Shown here piece by piece: positions 16,841 through 23,786 of a stretch of DNA of 64,000 nt (within the stretch, counting starts at the first letter, position 1; every line of letters begins with the position of its first letter). Under the pieces are notes generated by a model, which was not told the DNA's origin, did no database searches, and was given only the letters and a program-made list of their open reading frames with translations. The DNA is from Pseudomonas kairouanensis. GTDB taxonomy: Bacteria; Pseudomonadota; Gammaproteobacteria; Pseudomonadales; Pseudomonadaceae. The translations under genes were made by a program, and so were the position numbers. The stretch covers positions 42,283 through 106,282 of the forward strand of contig NZ_QUZU01000018.1 of the NCBI RefSeq assembly GCF_004682055.1. Direction: 5' to 3'.

Positions 16841-18562
16841 TTACAGGTAGAAATCCATGCGGAAATAGATCGGCGCTTCGCGCTCACTCATCACGGCCGG
16901 GCGTTCCAGGGAGTGGGCAAAGGTCACGCTGGTGCTGACGTGCTTGCCGCGAGCAAACAGCTCCAGGGAGTTGCTCGATACCCGCCCATGCACTTCGTCG
17001 TTGTAGCGGCCATGGCTGATCACACCCTGGTCATAGCCGACGCTCGCGCCGTACTCGAAAAACGCCGGGCGCAACCAGTCCACGGTCACCGGGCGGGCCC
17101 AGCGCAGGTCATTGCGCCAGTAGCCGCCGCTGTCGCCCGTCAGTTGCTGGTCCTTGAACCCGCGCACCGAAGCCGAGCCACCCAGGCTCATACGTTGCGG
17201 GCTGAACAGGATGTCTTCACTGCGTTGGCCGGTGGCTAGGCTGGTGAAACTGAATGACTCACCCCACAGGGTGAATGGCTGCAAATAGCTGACGGTGGCG
17301 GTGTATTTGCGGTAGCGCGAATTTGCCTGGCGGTTGCCGTACTGGTCGCGTTCGTCCTGGGCTTGGGCATCCAGCAAACCGATACCGTTCTGCATGCCCA
17401 AATCGAGGTTGACGAATGCATTGGCGATGCGCCGGCCATGGTTGATGCCCACCTGGAACTCACTCAGCCGGTTGCTGCTCACTGCAGTGCGCGTATCCAG
17501 GATGTAGTTGTTGGTGCGCAGGTGCGTGACGCCGACGTTCACCGATGTCTTGCTGAGATCGTCGCGATGAATCACCCGCTCGGCGCGCAGTTGGTGGGTC
17601 TGGTTGTCACCGTTCTGCTTGTATTTGAAGTCGTCGGTCACGCCAAAGGTGCGGTAGTCGCTCTCGCTGTAGAGGTAACTGAAGTTCCACCAGCCCCACG
17701 GCACGTTGTAGTAGAGCATGCTGTTTTTCGAGGTTTTCTGGTGGTCGCTGACGGCGTCGTGGCCGCCACGCAATATCAACTGATCGGCCAGGCCCAGGGG
17801 GCTATCCCACTCCAGGCCCGCGCCCCACTGTTGTTCGCCGGTGCTTTTCTGGCCGTCGTTGTTACGCGACAGGCTGGCGCGCCAGGGCTTTTGCGGCACG
17901 TTCTTGACCACCACCTCACTGCCGCCGATCTGGCTGCCGGGCGTCAGCGCCATCTGGGCCTGACGGGACGGCAAACGGCTCAGTTGATCCACCAATTGCT
18001 CGACTTCCCGCAGGTTCAGCGCCTCGCCCACCTTGCCGGGAAACGCCATGGCCAACTCGCGATCGGTGACCGTGCTGCCGTTGGCGCCTTTCAAGCCTTC
18101 GAGCTTGCCCTCTACCACCAGCACCTGGAGGTGGCCGCTGGACAGGTCTTGTTGCGGCAAGTACGCACGGCTGGTCACGCGACCGTTGTCGATGTAGTCA
18201 TCGGTGATGGCCTTGAGCAGTTGATTGAGCTGCACAACCCCCAGGCACTGGCCGATATAGGGTTTGAGCAGGCGCGCACGGTCGGCGACAGACAGGCTGT
18301 CGGCGCCCTTGAGTTCGATGTCCTGGATGGGAAAGCAACGGGTATCCACGGGGGCCGCAGGGGCCTGGGGCTTGGAGCCTTTGCCGGGCAGGTCTTGCAG
18401 CTCGTCGAGGCGCCGACGCTGCTCTTCGAGCAGACGGTTCTGACGGTCGCGAATCAGGTCTTGGTCCCCTGGCGTCGGGGCCGCCATGGCACTGTTCAGG
18501 CTCAAGTAAGCGAGCAGCAAAGTGCACAAAAAATACCGAGTCCGTGGCAATAACAAAGACAT
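16841..18562 (-). CDS. ShlB/FhaC/HecB-family two-partner secretion outer-membrane transporter
   Basis: This TpsB protein (573 residues) moves the CdiA-like partner across the outer membrane. The start at 18562 (MSLLLPRTRYFLCTLLL) gives a good signal peptide ending near AMAA. After it come a predicted coiled coil (DLIRDRQNRLLEEQRRRLDEL), two POTRA domains (starting RCFPIQDIELKGADSL and VVEGKLEGLKGANGS) and a C-terminal 16-strand barrel with the L6-type SVRGFKDQQLTGDSG motif. The protein ends in an aromatic-rich YFRMDFYL strand. It lies 28 bp upstream of cdiA in the same direction, the usual transporter-first order, so this is a B-A-I operon. Confidence 0.96.
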   Translation of the reverse strand: MSLLLPRTRYFLCTLLLAYLSLNSAMAAPTPGDQDLIRDRQNRLLEEQRRRLDELQDLPGKGSKPQAPAAPVDTRCFPIQDIELKGADSLSVADRARLLKPYIGQCLGVVQLNQLLKAITDDYIDNGRVTSRAYLPQQDLSSGHLQVLVVEGKLEGLKGANGSTVTDRELAMAFPGKVGEALNLREVEQLVDQLSRLPSRQAQMALTPGSQIGGSEVVVKNVPQKPWRASLSRNNDGQKSTGEQQWGAGLEWDSPLGLADQLILRGGHDAVSDHQKTSKNSMLYYNVPWGWWNFSYLYSESDYRTFGVTDDFKYKQNGDNQTHQLRAERVIHRDDLSKTSVNVGVTHLRTNNYILDTRTAVSSNRLSEFQVGINHGRRIANAFVNLDLGMQNGIGLLDAQAQDERDQYGNRQANSRYRKYTATVSYLQPFTLWGESFSFTSLATGQRSEDILFSPQRMSLGGSASVRGFKDQQLTGDSGGYWRNDLRWARPVTVDWLRPAFFEYGASVGYDQGVISHGRYNDEVHGRVSSNSLELFARGKHVSTSVTFAHSLERPAVMSEREAPIYFRMDFYL

Positions 18563-19123
18563 GTTCGATCCGTCGAAAATCAAGGGGCGGCAAACTAACA
18601 TCGAACTTCCCACAACCCAAGCAACTGAGTTAGTTGGACTTTCGTGCCTGCTACTCACGCAACCACTTGATTAATAACAATAAAAAATTATCAAAAAAGT
18701 CTATAGCCTGTCAGCTGGAATATTATTCCGACAAGCGGCAAGTCTTTTGATAGCGATTCGTCGGATAACTTAAAAGTTGCCATTAGTTGGCCAGCAAGTT
18801 GTTTCCGAGACAGGTTAGTACCGGAAAAAGCAGAAAAGTTCGCGGAGATTTTGTGAATTGGATCCCATTTATGGGATTGGATGACAAAGAGGGGTAAAGG
18901 GCTTTTGTGTGGATGTGGGAGATTCTACGTTGCAGGACAAGCCTGCCCTCAACATCTGATCCTGCGCCAGGCTCGAAATACGGGCACACCGCCAATCCCC
19001 TGTGGGAGCGGGCTTGCTCGCGAAAGCGGTGTGGCAGCTAATAAATCTGTAGCTGACACCCTCTCATCGGGAGCAAGTCGAATCGTCGCACCGCCCCTCC
19101 CACATTTTTTACCGTGCCCGCCG
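18563..19123. other. Intergenic region: upstream of the CDI operon, plus a REP element
   Basis: About 560 bp have no credible gene. The first 300 bp are AT-rich (for example around 18670-18790, with runs such as TAATAACAATAAAAAATTATC) and should contain the CDI operon promoter; I could not fix a -35/-10 pair. The remainder carries the repeat at 18998-19108. The DUF6124 gene converges on none of these signals and ends at 19124. Confidence 0.5.
18998..19108. repeat. REP-like long imperfect palindrome
   Basis: CCCTGTGGGAGCGGGCTTGC begins the left arm and CGCCCCTCCCACATTTT ends the right arm. An inner pair (GTGGCAGCTA / TAGCTGACAC) surrounds AATAAATC. It is closely related to the element at 50039-50127. 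Confidence 0.7.
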
Positions 19124-19447
19124 TCAGGCCTGTTTGAGGGTTAGTGCCTTCTCGACCAACAACTGAATTCCCTCCAGCATTCGGGAAATTCCCAGCGCCA
19201 CGCTGCGAGGATTACCGTCGACCTCAAAAGCCAAATGGCTGGCCAGTGCTTGAACTGACTCAAGATCCTCCGATGCGTTGGTCAACAGCGTTTCGACGTC
19301 TAAGCCTTCACGCACGGTAAACAAGCCATGGCCTTCAGCAGAAGGCTCTGGTTTCTCAGACGGATTCAGATAGTGGTTAATCGCTCGATGAGCGGCGGTG
19401 TGAAATGCGGTTGAATCTGACGGCGGATTCGGACTGTCTTTAATCAC
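19124..19447 (-). CDS. DUF6124 (formerly DUF3077) family protein
   Basis: The small soluble protein (107 residues) begins MIKDSPNPPSDSTAFHTAAHRAINHYL and ends MLEGIQLLVEKALTLKQA, the typical layout of this Pseudomonas-specific family. The GTG at 19447 is chosen because AGGAG lies 7 nt upstream; an upstream in-frame ATG at 19585 would add an unrelated, untypical 46 residues. The middle (LLTNASEDLESVQALASHLAFEVDGNPRSVALGISRML) is helical. Function is unknown. The upstream leader (to about 19680) contains conspicuous hairpins listed separately. Confidence 0.87.
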   Translation of the reverse strand: MIKDSPNPPSDSTAFHTAAHRAINHYLNPSEKPEPSAEGHGLFTVREGLDVETLLTNASEDLESVQALASHLAFEVDGNPRSVALGISRMLEGIQLLVEKALTLKQA

Positions 19448-19639
19448 GACAAAGCTCCTAGAGTATTGGAGCCGCCCCCATCGCTGCGAAACGATACCCG
19501 GGTGGCAGCTGTACGCAGGTTCGCAGACCGGGACTCTAGGAACCCGGCATACCCGGAGGTATCCCGCGCACAGCCGCCATAACATCAGGCATAAAAAAGC
19601 GCCAGCTATCTGAGGAGGACGCTGTGCGTCTAGAGTTTA

Positions 19640-19679
19640 ACCGGGCTGCGAAACCCGGTCGCTGAATTTGCAGCGACCG
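19640..19679. promoter_or_regulatory. Two overlapping, mutually exclusive hairpins upstream of the DUF6124 gene
   Basis: Hairpin 1 pairs ACCGGG (19640-19645) with CCCGGT (19654-19659). Hairpin 2 pairs CGGTCGCTG (19656-19664) with CAGCGACCG (19671-19679) around AATTTG. They share CGGT at 19656-19659, so only one can form at a time. The purpose is unknown; a structured RNA leader or a repeat-type element is possible. Confidence 0.55.
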
Positions 19680-19686
19680 CCGAAGA

Positions 19687-19872
19687 TTAGGCAGCCATCT
19701 TCCGAGGGGCAAGCCTAAAACGCTGTCGGAATATTCTCTCTGTACGCATTGAACTCGATAGAAACGGGGCTAGCGGAAAGTTGACGCCTCCAAGTGGTCC
19801 TAGCGCTGAAGAAGCTTTCGAGACCTGTGACTTTCTATTGAGTAAGCGGTGATGCTCATTCGCTTGCGGCAT
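19687..19872 (-). CDS. Possible 61-aa basic peptide (uncertain)
   Basis: The frame begins ATG at 19872 (MPQANEHHRLLNRKSQ) and ends RFRLAPRKMAA. It is rich in Arg/Lys and has no signal peptide or TM segment. No convincing ribosome binding site precedes the ATG. It stands alone upstream of the DUF6124 leader hairpins and could equally be non-coding sequence that stays open by chance. I list it because the codon choice is not obviously random and the gap would otherwise be empty. Confidence 0.3.
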   Translation of the reverse strand: MPQANEHHRLLNRKSQVSKASSALGPLGGVNFPLAPFLSSSMRTERIFRQRFRLAPRKMAA

Positions 19873-20153
19873 TAGTTTTATTAGACACCTGTATTAAAAA
19901 GTTAATCATATTTAAATTAAGCGGCAATGGTTTTGTGTGCCCGCCTTATTTCTGGGGTGGGCGAGGTACTTTCTGAAGGATTAGATGTATGTGTCCTGTG
20001 CGAAAAAACCCGTTAAGCAAGAGGTTTCCTACAGAGATCCAAAGTATCTTAGGAAATTTCTGAAAATATAAAATTCTTTTGACGTCTTGCGGGTCTCTGA
20101 TTTTACATTGGCGGTGCAGCACAATTTTAATTGTTCGAAGAAGGAGTTTTGTT
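19873..20153. promoter_or_regulatory. AT-rich region with candidate promoter for the peptide/ThiF/HIT cassette
   Basis: This stretch is much more AT-rich than the flanking core DNA. A possible promoter is TTGACG (20079-20084) followed after 17-18 nt by TTTACAT (20102-20108), about 50 bp before the peptide start. A second AT-rich -10-like TATAAA lies near 20067. AAGGAG at 20141-20146 is an excellent ribosome binding site, 7 nt before the ATG. Confidence 0.45.
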
Positions 20154-20363
20154 ATGGGTAAAAATGCAATTGGTATTGCAGCAGTGCTTTTGGGAGTTTC
20201 TGCAGTTGCTGAGGCGAACGTAATAACTGATCCATCGCCTGTAGTTACTCAGCCTCCATCTGCTCTGCCGGCTCAAACTAATGCGGCTCCGCTGACGATT
20301 GCATTTGTCGGTTCTGGTTGTGATGGTGGTGTGATTTCGCGCACGAGCAGACGCTGCAATTAA
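20154..20363 (+). CDS. Candidate microcin C-like precursor peptide (69 aa, C-terminal Asn)
   Basis: The start at 20154 is set by AAGGAG 7 nt upstream; the longer frame to 20079 has no such site. The product begins MGKNAIGIAAVLLGVSAVAEA, a lysine then a hydrophobic core and AEA, resembling a Sec signal or a leader. The remainder is Pro/Thr/Ser-rich and ends GVISRTSRRCN. The final residue is Asn, the residue that MccB enzymes modify with AMP in the MccA heptapeptide and in longer MccA-like precursors. The next gene encodes a MccB-like ThiF protein, which is why I propose a peptide-nucleotide precursor. Against a simple assignment: the peptide is longer than classical MccA, has a signal-like N-terminus and contains two cysteines (residues 56 and 68), so a secreted small protein is the alternative. 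Confidence 0.75.
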   Translation: MGKNAIGIAAVLLGVSAVAEANVITDPSPVVTQPPSALPAQTNAAPLTIAFVGSGCDGGVISRTSRRCN

Positions 20364-20379
20364 GATTGTCGTTTAGGGG

Positions 20380-20403
20380 GGCGGCGTGATGTTTGACGCC
20401 GTC
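20380..20403 (+). promoter_or_regulatory. Stem-loop between peptide and ThiF genes (attenuator-like)
   Basis: GGCGGCGT (20380-20387) pairs with ACGCCGTC (20396-20403) around an 8-nt loop; one pair is G-U. There is no T-run, so it is not a standard intrinsic terminator. In microcin C operons a stem-loop at this place limits read-through from mccA into mccB so that peptide mRNA is in excess. Confidence 0.55.
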
Positions 20404-20431
20404 ACTTGAACTGAGAAAAGGAAGCCAGTAT

Positions 20432-21409
20432 ATGATTGAGAACTTTAGCGACTTCTGCTTTTATGATTCCTCTGGCAGCGCTATTGGAGTGGTTGCGCCC
20501 TCAACTTTTCATTCCCGCGTAAACGAACAAACCGTTATTAGTGGGCCGCATGCGACGGTGCGGCTTACAGAACAGACTCTACCGGCGCTTACGGAGGGTC
20601 TTTTACGCTCAGGAGCCTTGGTCCCTGGGTCCTCCAACGAGGTTGCTGAGGTTTGTGAGTATTTGAAAGATCCTGAAACCAGCCGTACTGCGAGTTTCTT
20701 TTTATGTAAGGCAAAAACGTGTGCTGATATAATTTCTGTTTTCAAAAAGATCAAAAATGCTAACGTGCTTTTGATTGGTTGCGGAGGTATAGGTAGTACT
20801 GCGGCACTGTTGTTGGCCGGTGGCGGGGTAGGGAGTTTAACTTTAGTTGATCCTGATGTCGTTGAGCTAAGCAATTTAAATCGGCAGCTTTTTTGGCGTA
20901 AGCTGGATGTTGGAAAAAGCAAAGTTTCAATATTGGACCGAGAAATACAGGCGCGGTTTGATGGGGTGCAGGTTTCAATTATTAAGAAGGAGCTGGATTT
21001 TTACGGAATAGTTGAACTGGCTTCTTCAGGTGAGTTTTCAGTCGTGGTGATCACCGCAGATAATCCCGCCACATTGGTTCCTCGGGCTGAAGAGCTGGCA
21101 TCAATACTCAAGATTCCGGTTGTTAGTGGCGGGTATTTACACAGTCATTGTATTGCGAGCTTTTATTCCGGTAATGATATTCGAAATATCCCTAACGAAC
21201 AGGGGTTCGATATGGACTGGGAGAAATTGCCAGGATCAATAATGCCGAGCTTCGGCCCTTTAAATTTTACAATAGCGTCGTTGCTATCCGCCGGGGTGTT
21301 AACGTTTCTTGCATCATCTATTTTTGGCAATGCACGATCCAGTTATATTGAGTGGGACGCTGCGGTGGTCCCGACTGAGTTTTCTACCAAGTTTTGTTAT
21401 GACGAGTAA
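20432..21409 (+). CDS. ThiF/MccB-family adenylyltransferase
   Basis: The 325-residue protein starts at ATG 20432, with AAAGGAAG 8-9 nt upstream (an in-frame TTG at 20393 falls inside the stem-loop). Residues 1-105 form an N-terminal domain like the peptide-clamp of MccB. Residues 108-240 carry the E1-like core: nucleotide loop LLIGCGGIG (113-121), LVDPDVV with the acidic residue D140, NLNRQLF with R151, DVGKSK with K162 and VVITADNP with D210. These match MccB (GCGGIG, DND, NLTRQ, DVGKNK, ADHP) residue for residue in spacing. The paired CxxC zinc cysteines near the C-terminus of MccB and MoeB are missing. It is predicted to activate the C-terminal Asn of the upstream peptide with ATP. Base composition is strikingly AT-rich against the neighbours, a sign of transfer. 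Confidence 0.92.
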   Translation: MIENFSDFCFYDSSGSAIGVVAPSTFHSRVNEQTVISGPHATVRLTEQTLPALTEGLLRSGALVPGSSNEVAEVCEYLKDPETSRTASFFLCKAKTCADIISVFKKIKNANVLLIGCGGIGSTAALLLAGGGVGSLTLVDPDVVELSNLNRQLFWRKLDVGKSKVSILDREIQARFDGVQVSIIKKELDFYGIVELASSGEFSVVVITADNPATLVPRAEELASILKIPVVSGGYLHSHCIASFYSGNDIRNIPNEQGFDMDWEKLPGSIMPSFGPLNFTIASLLSAGVLTFLASSIFGNARSSYIEWDAAVVPTEFSTKFCYDE

Positions 21410-21421
21410 GCGGTGATTGGA

Positions 21422-21880
21422 ATGGATTGTATTTTCTGCAACATCGTCCACAAAACCTCCCCAGCCCACATCCTCTGGGAAGACGACCAGCACATGGCCT
21501 TCCTCTCAATCTTCCCCAACACCCCCGGTTTCAGCGTAGTGATCCCCAAGCAGCATTACGGCAGCTATGCGTTTGCGCAGTCGGATGAAGTGCTGGCCGC
21601 GTTGGCGGTGGCGGCGAAGAGGACGGCGTTGCAGATCGACCGGGCGTTTCCGGATGTGGCGCGTACGGGGCTGATCATGGAGGGGTATGGGGTGGACCAT
21701 CTGCATGCGAAGTTGTTTCCCATGCATGGGACCGGGGGGGACAGTACGTTCAAGCCTTTGAGCTCGAAGGTGGATAAGTTCTTCGAGGCGTATGAGGGGT
21801 ATATCTCGTCCCACGATCATGTGCGGGCGGATGATGACGGGTTGGCGGAACTGGCGGCCAGAATCCGATCTGTCGCCTAA
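21422..21880 (+). CDS. HIT (histidine triad) family hydrolase, possible MccH-like immunity enzyme
   Basis: HIT proteins hydrolyse nucleotide phosphoramidates and related bonds. The 152-residue product begins MDCIFCNIVHKTSPAHILWE, with the CxxC pair (3-6), and has the triad as VDHLHAKLFPMHGT: H93 and the nucleophile H95 are kept while the third histidine is Lys97, as I recall for this proteobacterial HIT subgroup. The ATG lies 12 nt after the ThiF stop, so it is probably in the same transcript. Certain HIT hydrolases protect producers from microcin C-like compounds by cleaving the peptide-nucleotide phosphoramide bond, so immunity is an attractive role. Unlike the two genes upstream, its composition is GC-rich like the core genome; it may be a resident gene beside which the cassette inserted. 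Confidence 0.93.
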   Translation: MDCIFCNIVHKTSPAHILWEDDQHMAFLSIFPNTPGFSVVIPKQHYGSYAFAQSDEVLAALAVAAKRTALQIDRAFPDVARTGLIMEGYGVDHLHAKLFPMHGTGGDSTFKPLSSKVDKFFEAYEGYISSHDHVRADDDGLAELAARIRSVA

Positions 21881-21889
21881 CACAGAGCA

Positions 21890-21922
21890 AAATGTGGGAG
21901 GGGCTTGCCCCCTCCCACATTT
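21890..21922. terminator. Strong inverted repeat downstream of the HIT gene
   Basis: AAATGTGGGAGGGG and CCCCTCCCACATTT form a 14-bp perfect stem around CTTGC, between convergent genes (HIT and pgaD). It is a near copy of the element at 4145-4176 and probably ends both transcripts. Confidence 0.72.
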
Positions 21923-21958
21923 GACCGTATTCCAAATAGGTGGGCGCGAGAAAAGGGC

Positions 21959-22441
21959 TCAGCTGGCGTCTTTGTTTTGATCCTTGCCAGGCACCAGGGT
22001 CAAGCCCGGTTTTTCCACGTCGCGGGAGACGTGGGATTTTACCTCGGCCACACCGCCCTCCTCGTCATTGTGGATCACCAGCACCCCAGGCCGACGCAAC
22101 TGCTCAAGGTCGCCTTCGCCCAGGCTGAAACTCTCGCTCAGGTTCTGGTCACTCAATGCATTGGCTTGCGCCCGGCGCTGGGCAAACTTGCGGCCTTTAC
22201 GTTGCTGGTAACGTGCCCAGCTAACGAGGATCACGGCGTTGAACAACGCAATCCACATATAGACCTGCAACGTATTGAGCGCCGCGAAGATCGGCGCTTC
22301 GATGCGCGGCCCACCGTGGGTTTCCAGCATCGAGGTGATCCCGCGTACCAACAGCCAGACCAACCCGGCCCAGGCCAGGAGGGTCAACAGCACATCAATG
22401 ATCCACATGATGGACCGTTGGCGAGTTCTGACAAGTTTCAT
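21959..22441 (-). CDS. pgaD: PgaD, poly-N-acetylglucosamine synthesis accessory protein
   Basis: PgaD is the small inner-membrane partner that, with PgaC, polymerises poly-beta-1,6-GlcNAc and helps bind cyclic di-GMP in E. coli. The 160-residue product starts MKLVRTRQRSIMWIIDVLLTLLAWAG at 22441. It has two TM helices (about 12-36 and 62-80, TLQVYMWIALFNAVILVSWARY), then a hydrophilic tail longer than in E. coli (FSLGEGDLEQLRRPGVLVIHND...). The ATG follows the pgaC stop after 2 nt. It is the last gene of pgaABCD. Confidence 0.93.
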   Translation of the reverse strand: MKLVRTRQRSIMWIIDVLLTLLAWAGLVWLLVRGITSMLETHGGPRIEAPIFAALNTLQVYMWIALFNAVILVSWARYQQRKGRKFAQRRAQANALSDQNLSESFSLGEGDLEQLRRPGVLVIHNDEEGGVAEVKSHVSRDVEKPGLTLVPGKDQNKDAS

Positions 22442-22443
22442 GA

Positions 22444-23784
22444 TCACGCCTCCTCTTCAGCAGGTTTGATACCGCGATCCGGGCTGACCCAGCGCGCACG
22501 CTTCTGATGCTGGTTGAACAGCACCTTGGGGAAACTGACCAAGGTGGTAAACAGGCTGACCAGCCAGAACACCATCGGGTACCACACGGTCCAGAACAGG
22601 GTTTTCCACAGGTCCTTCTCGTAGCGCCGGTCGATCAGGATGCTCACGGCAAACTGCACCAGGCACACCATCGCCAGCACTAGGCCGGTAAACGCCGGAG
22701 GCACCAGGGAGTCCACGGCAATCGCCGGCGGCAGCACCATGAACTTGCCCAATACGTAGAAGATCACCGACAGCAGGAAGGTAAATGCCCAACCAGTGGA
22801 CAGGCAGTACTCGAACAGCAGCGGCCACAGGTAGCGATGACGCCATTGCCAGATGCCACGGATGTTCTTGAACAGTACTTCGGCGCCACCCTGGGCCCAG
22901 CGCAAACGTTGTTTCCACAGGCCGCCGACGGTTTCCGGCATCAGGATCCAGCACAAGGCGCGAGGTTCGTAGAAGATGCTCCAGTGATCGAGCTGCAGCT
23001 TCCAACTGACATCGATGTCCTCGGTGATCATGTCGGTGCTCCAGTAGTCGATGCGGTCCAGCGCCTTTTTACGGAACGCTACCACCACACCCGACACCGT
23101 GAAGATCCGGCCAAACACCCGCTGCGTACGCTTGATCAAACCGATGATCGAGGAGAACTCGCCCACCTGCACCCGGCCGATCAAGGTCGAGCGTGTGCGG
23201 ATACGTGGGTTGCCGGTGACGGCGCCCAGGCGCGGGTTGTCGAGCATCGGCGCAACCATGTAGGCCGCCGCGTTTTTATCCAGCAACGCATCGCCGTCGA
23301 TGCACACCAGGTATTCACTGCGTGCCGCCACGGCGCCCATGCGCAGGGCCACGGCCTTGCCCTGGTTTTGCGCCAGGTGCAGCACGCGCAGACGAGGGTG
23401 CTCCAGGGCCAGGGCGTCGAGCACGGCGGCGGTGTTGTCCTTGGAGCCGTCGTTGACAGCGATCACTTCAATGTTGGGGTACAGCTGGTCCAGCGCTGCG
23501 TGGATGGTGTCGGCAGCGTTATCCCCTTCGTTGTAGCAAGGGATGATGATCGAGATCAGCGGATTGCCAGCCAGGGTCGGCGCGGGGGTGTCTTCTTTCC
23601 ACGGCCAGTGACGCTCCCAGTGCAGCCAGAAGTACAGGCCGCCCGCGATCCACAGTGCCGACATGAACAGCGGGTAGAAAAACACGAAGTCCATCAGGAA
23701 CTGCCCGGTGACCAGGAAGATCAGGCCCAGGGGCACACCCAATACCAATGCCAGCACGAATAAAGCCAGGATTCTATCGAACAT
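22444..23784 (-). CDS. pgaC: PgaC, poly-beta-1,6-N-acetylglucosamine synthase
   Basis: This GT2 processive glycosyltransferase (446 residues) builds the PNAG chain from UDP-GlcNAc. The ATG at 23784 lies 2 nt after the pgaB stop. Two TM helices (about 7-30 and 34-55) precede the catalytic domain with ISIIIPCYNEGDN (78-90), AVNDGSKDNT, VCIDGDALLD and the base-containing TEDIDVSWKLQ. The QRLRWAQGG (QxxRW) motif of processive synthases is present, followed by three or more C-terminal TM helices. All expected catalytic motifs are intact. Confidence 0.97.
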   Translation of the reverse strand: MFDRILALFVLALVLGVPLGLIFLVTGQFLMDFVFFYPLFMSALWIAGGLYFWLHWERHWPWKEDTPAPTLAGNPLISIIIPCYNEGDNAADTIHAALDQLYPNIEVIAVNDGSKDNTAAVLDALALEHPRLRVLHLAQNQGKAVALRMGAVAARSEYLVCIDGDALLDKNAAAYMVAPMLDNPRLGAVTGNPRIRTRSTLIGRVQVGEFSSIIGLIKRTQRVFGRIFTVSGVVVAFRKKALDRIDYWSTDMITEDIDVSWKLQLDHWSIFYEPRALCWILMPETVGGLWKQRLRWAQGGAEVLFKNIRGIWQWRHRYLWPLLFEYCLSTGWAFTFLLSVIFYVLGKFMVLPPAIAVDSLVPPAFTGLVLAMVCLVQFAVSILIDRRYEKDLWKTLFWTVWYPMVFWLVSLFTTLVSFPKVLFNQHQKRARWVSPDRGIKPAEEEA

Positions 23785-23786
23785 GG

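Noticed and set aside
20432..21409. Sulfur-carrier adenylyltransferase (ThiF/MoeB) for cofactor synthesis
   Set aside because: The C-terminal CxxC zinc pairs are missing, no ThiS/MoaD or thiamine/molybdopterin gene is near, and the N-terminal domain and upstream Asn-ending peptide fit MccB better.
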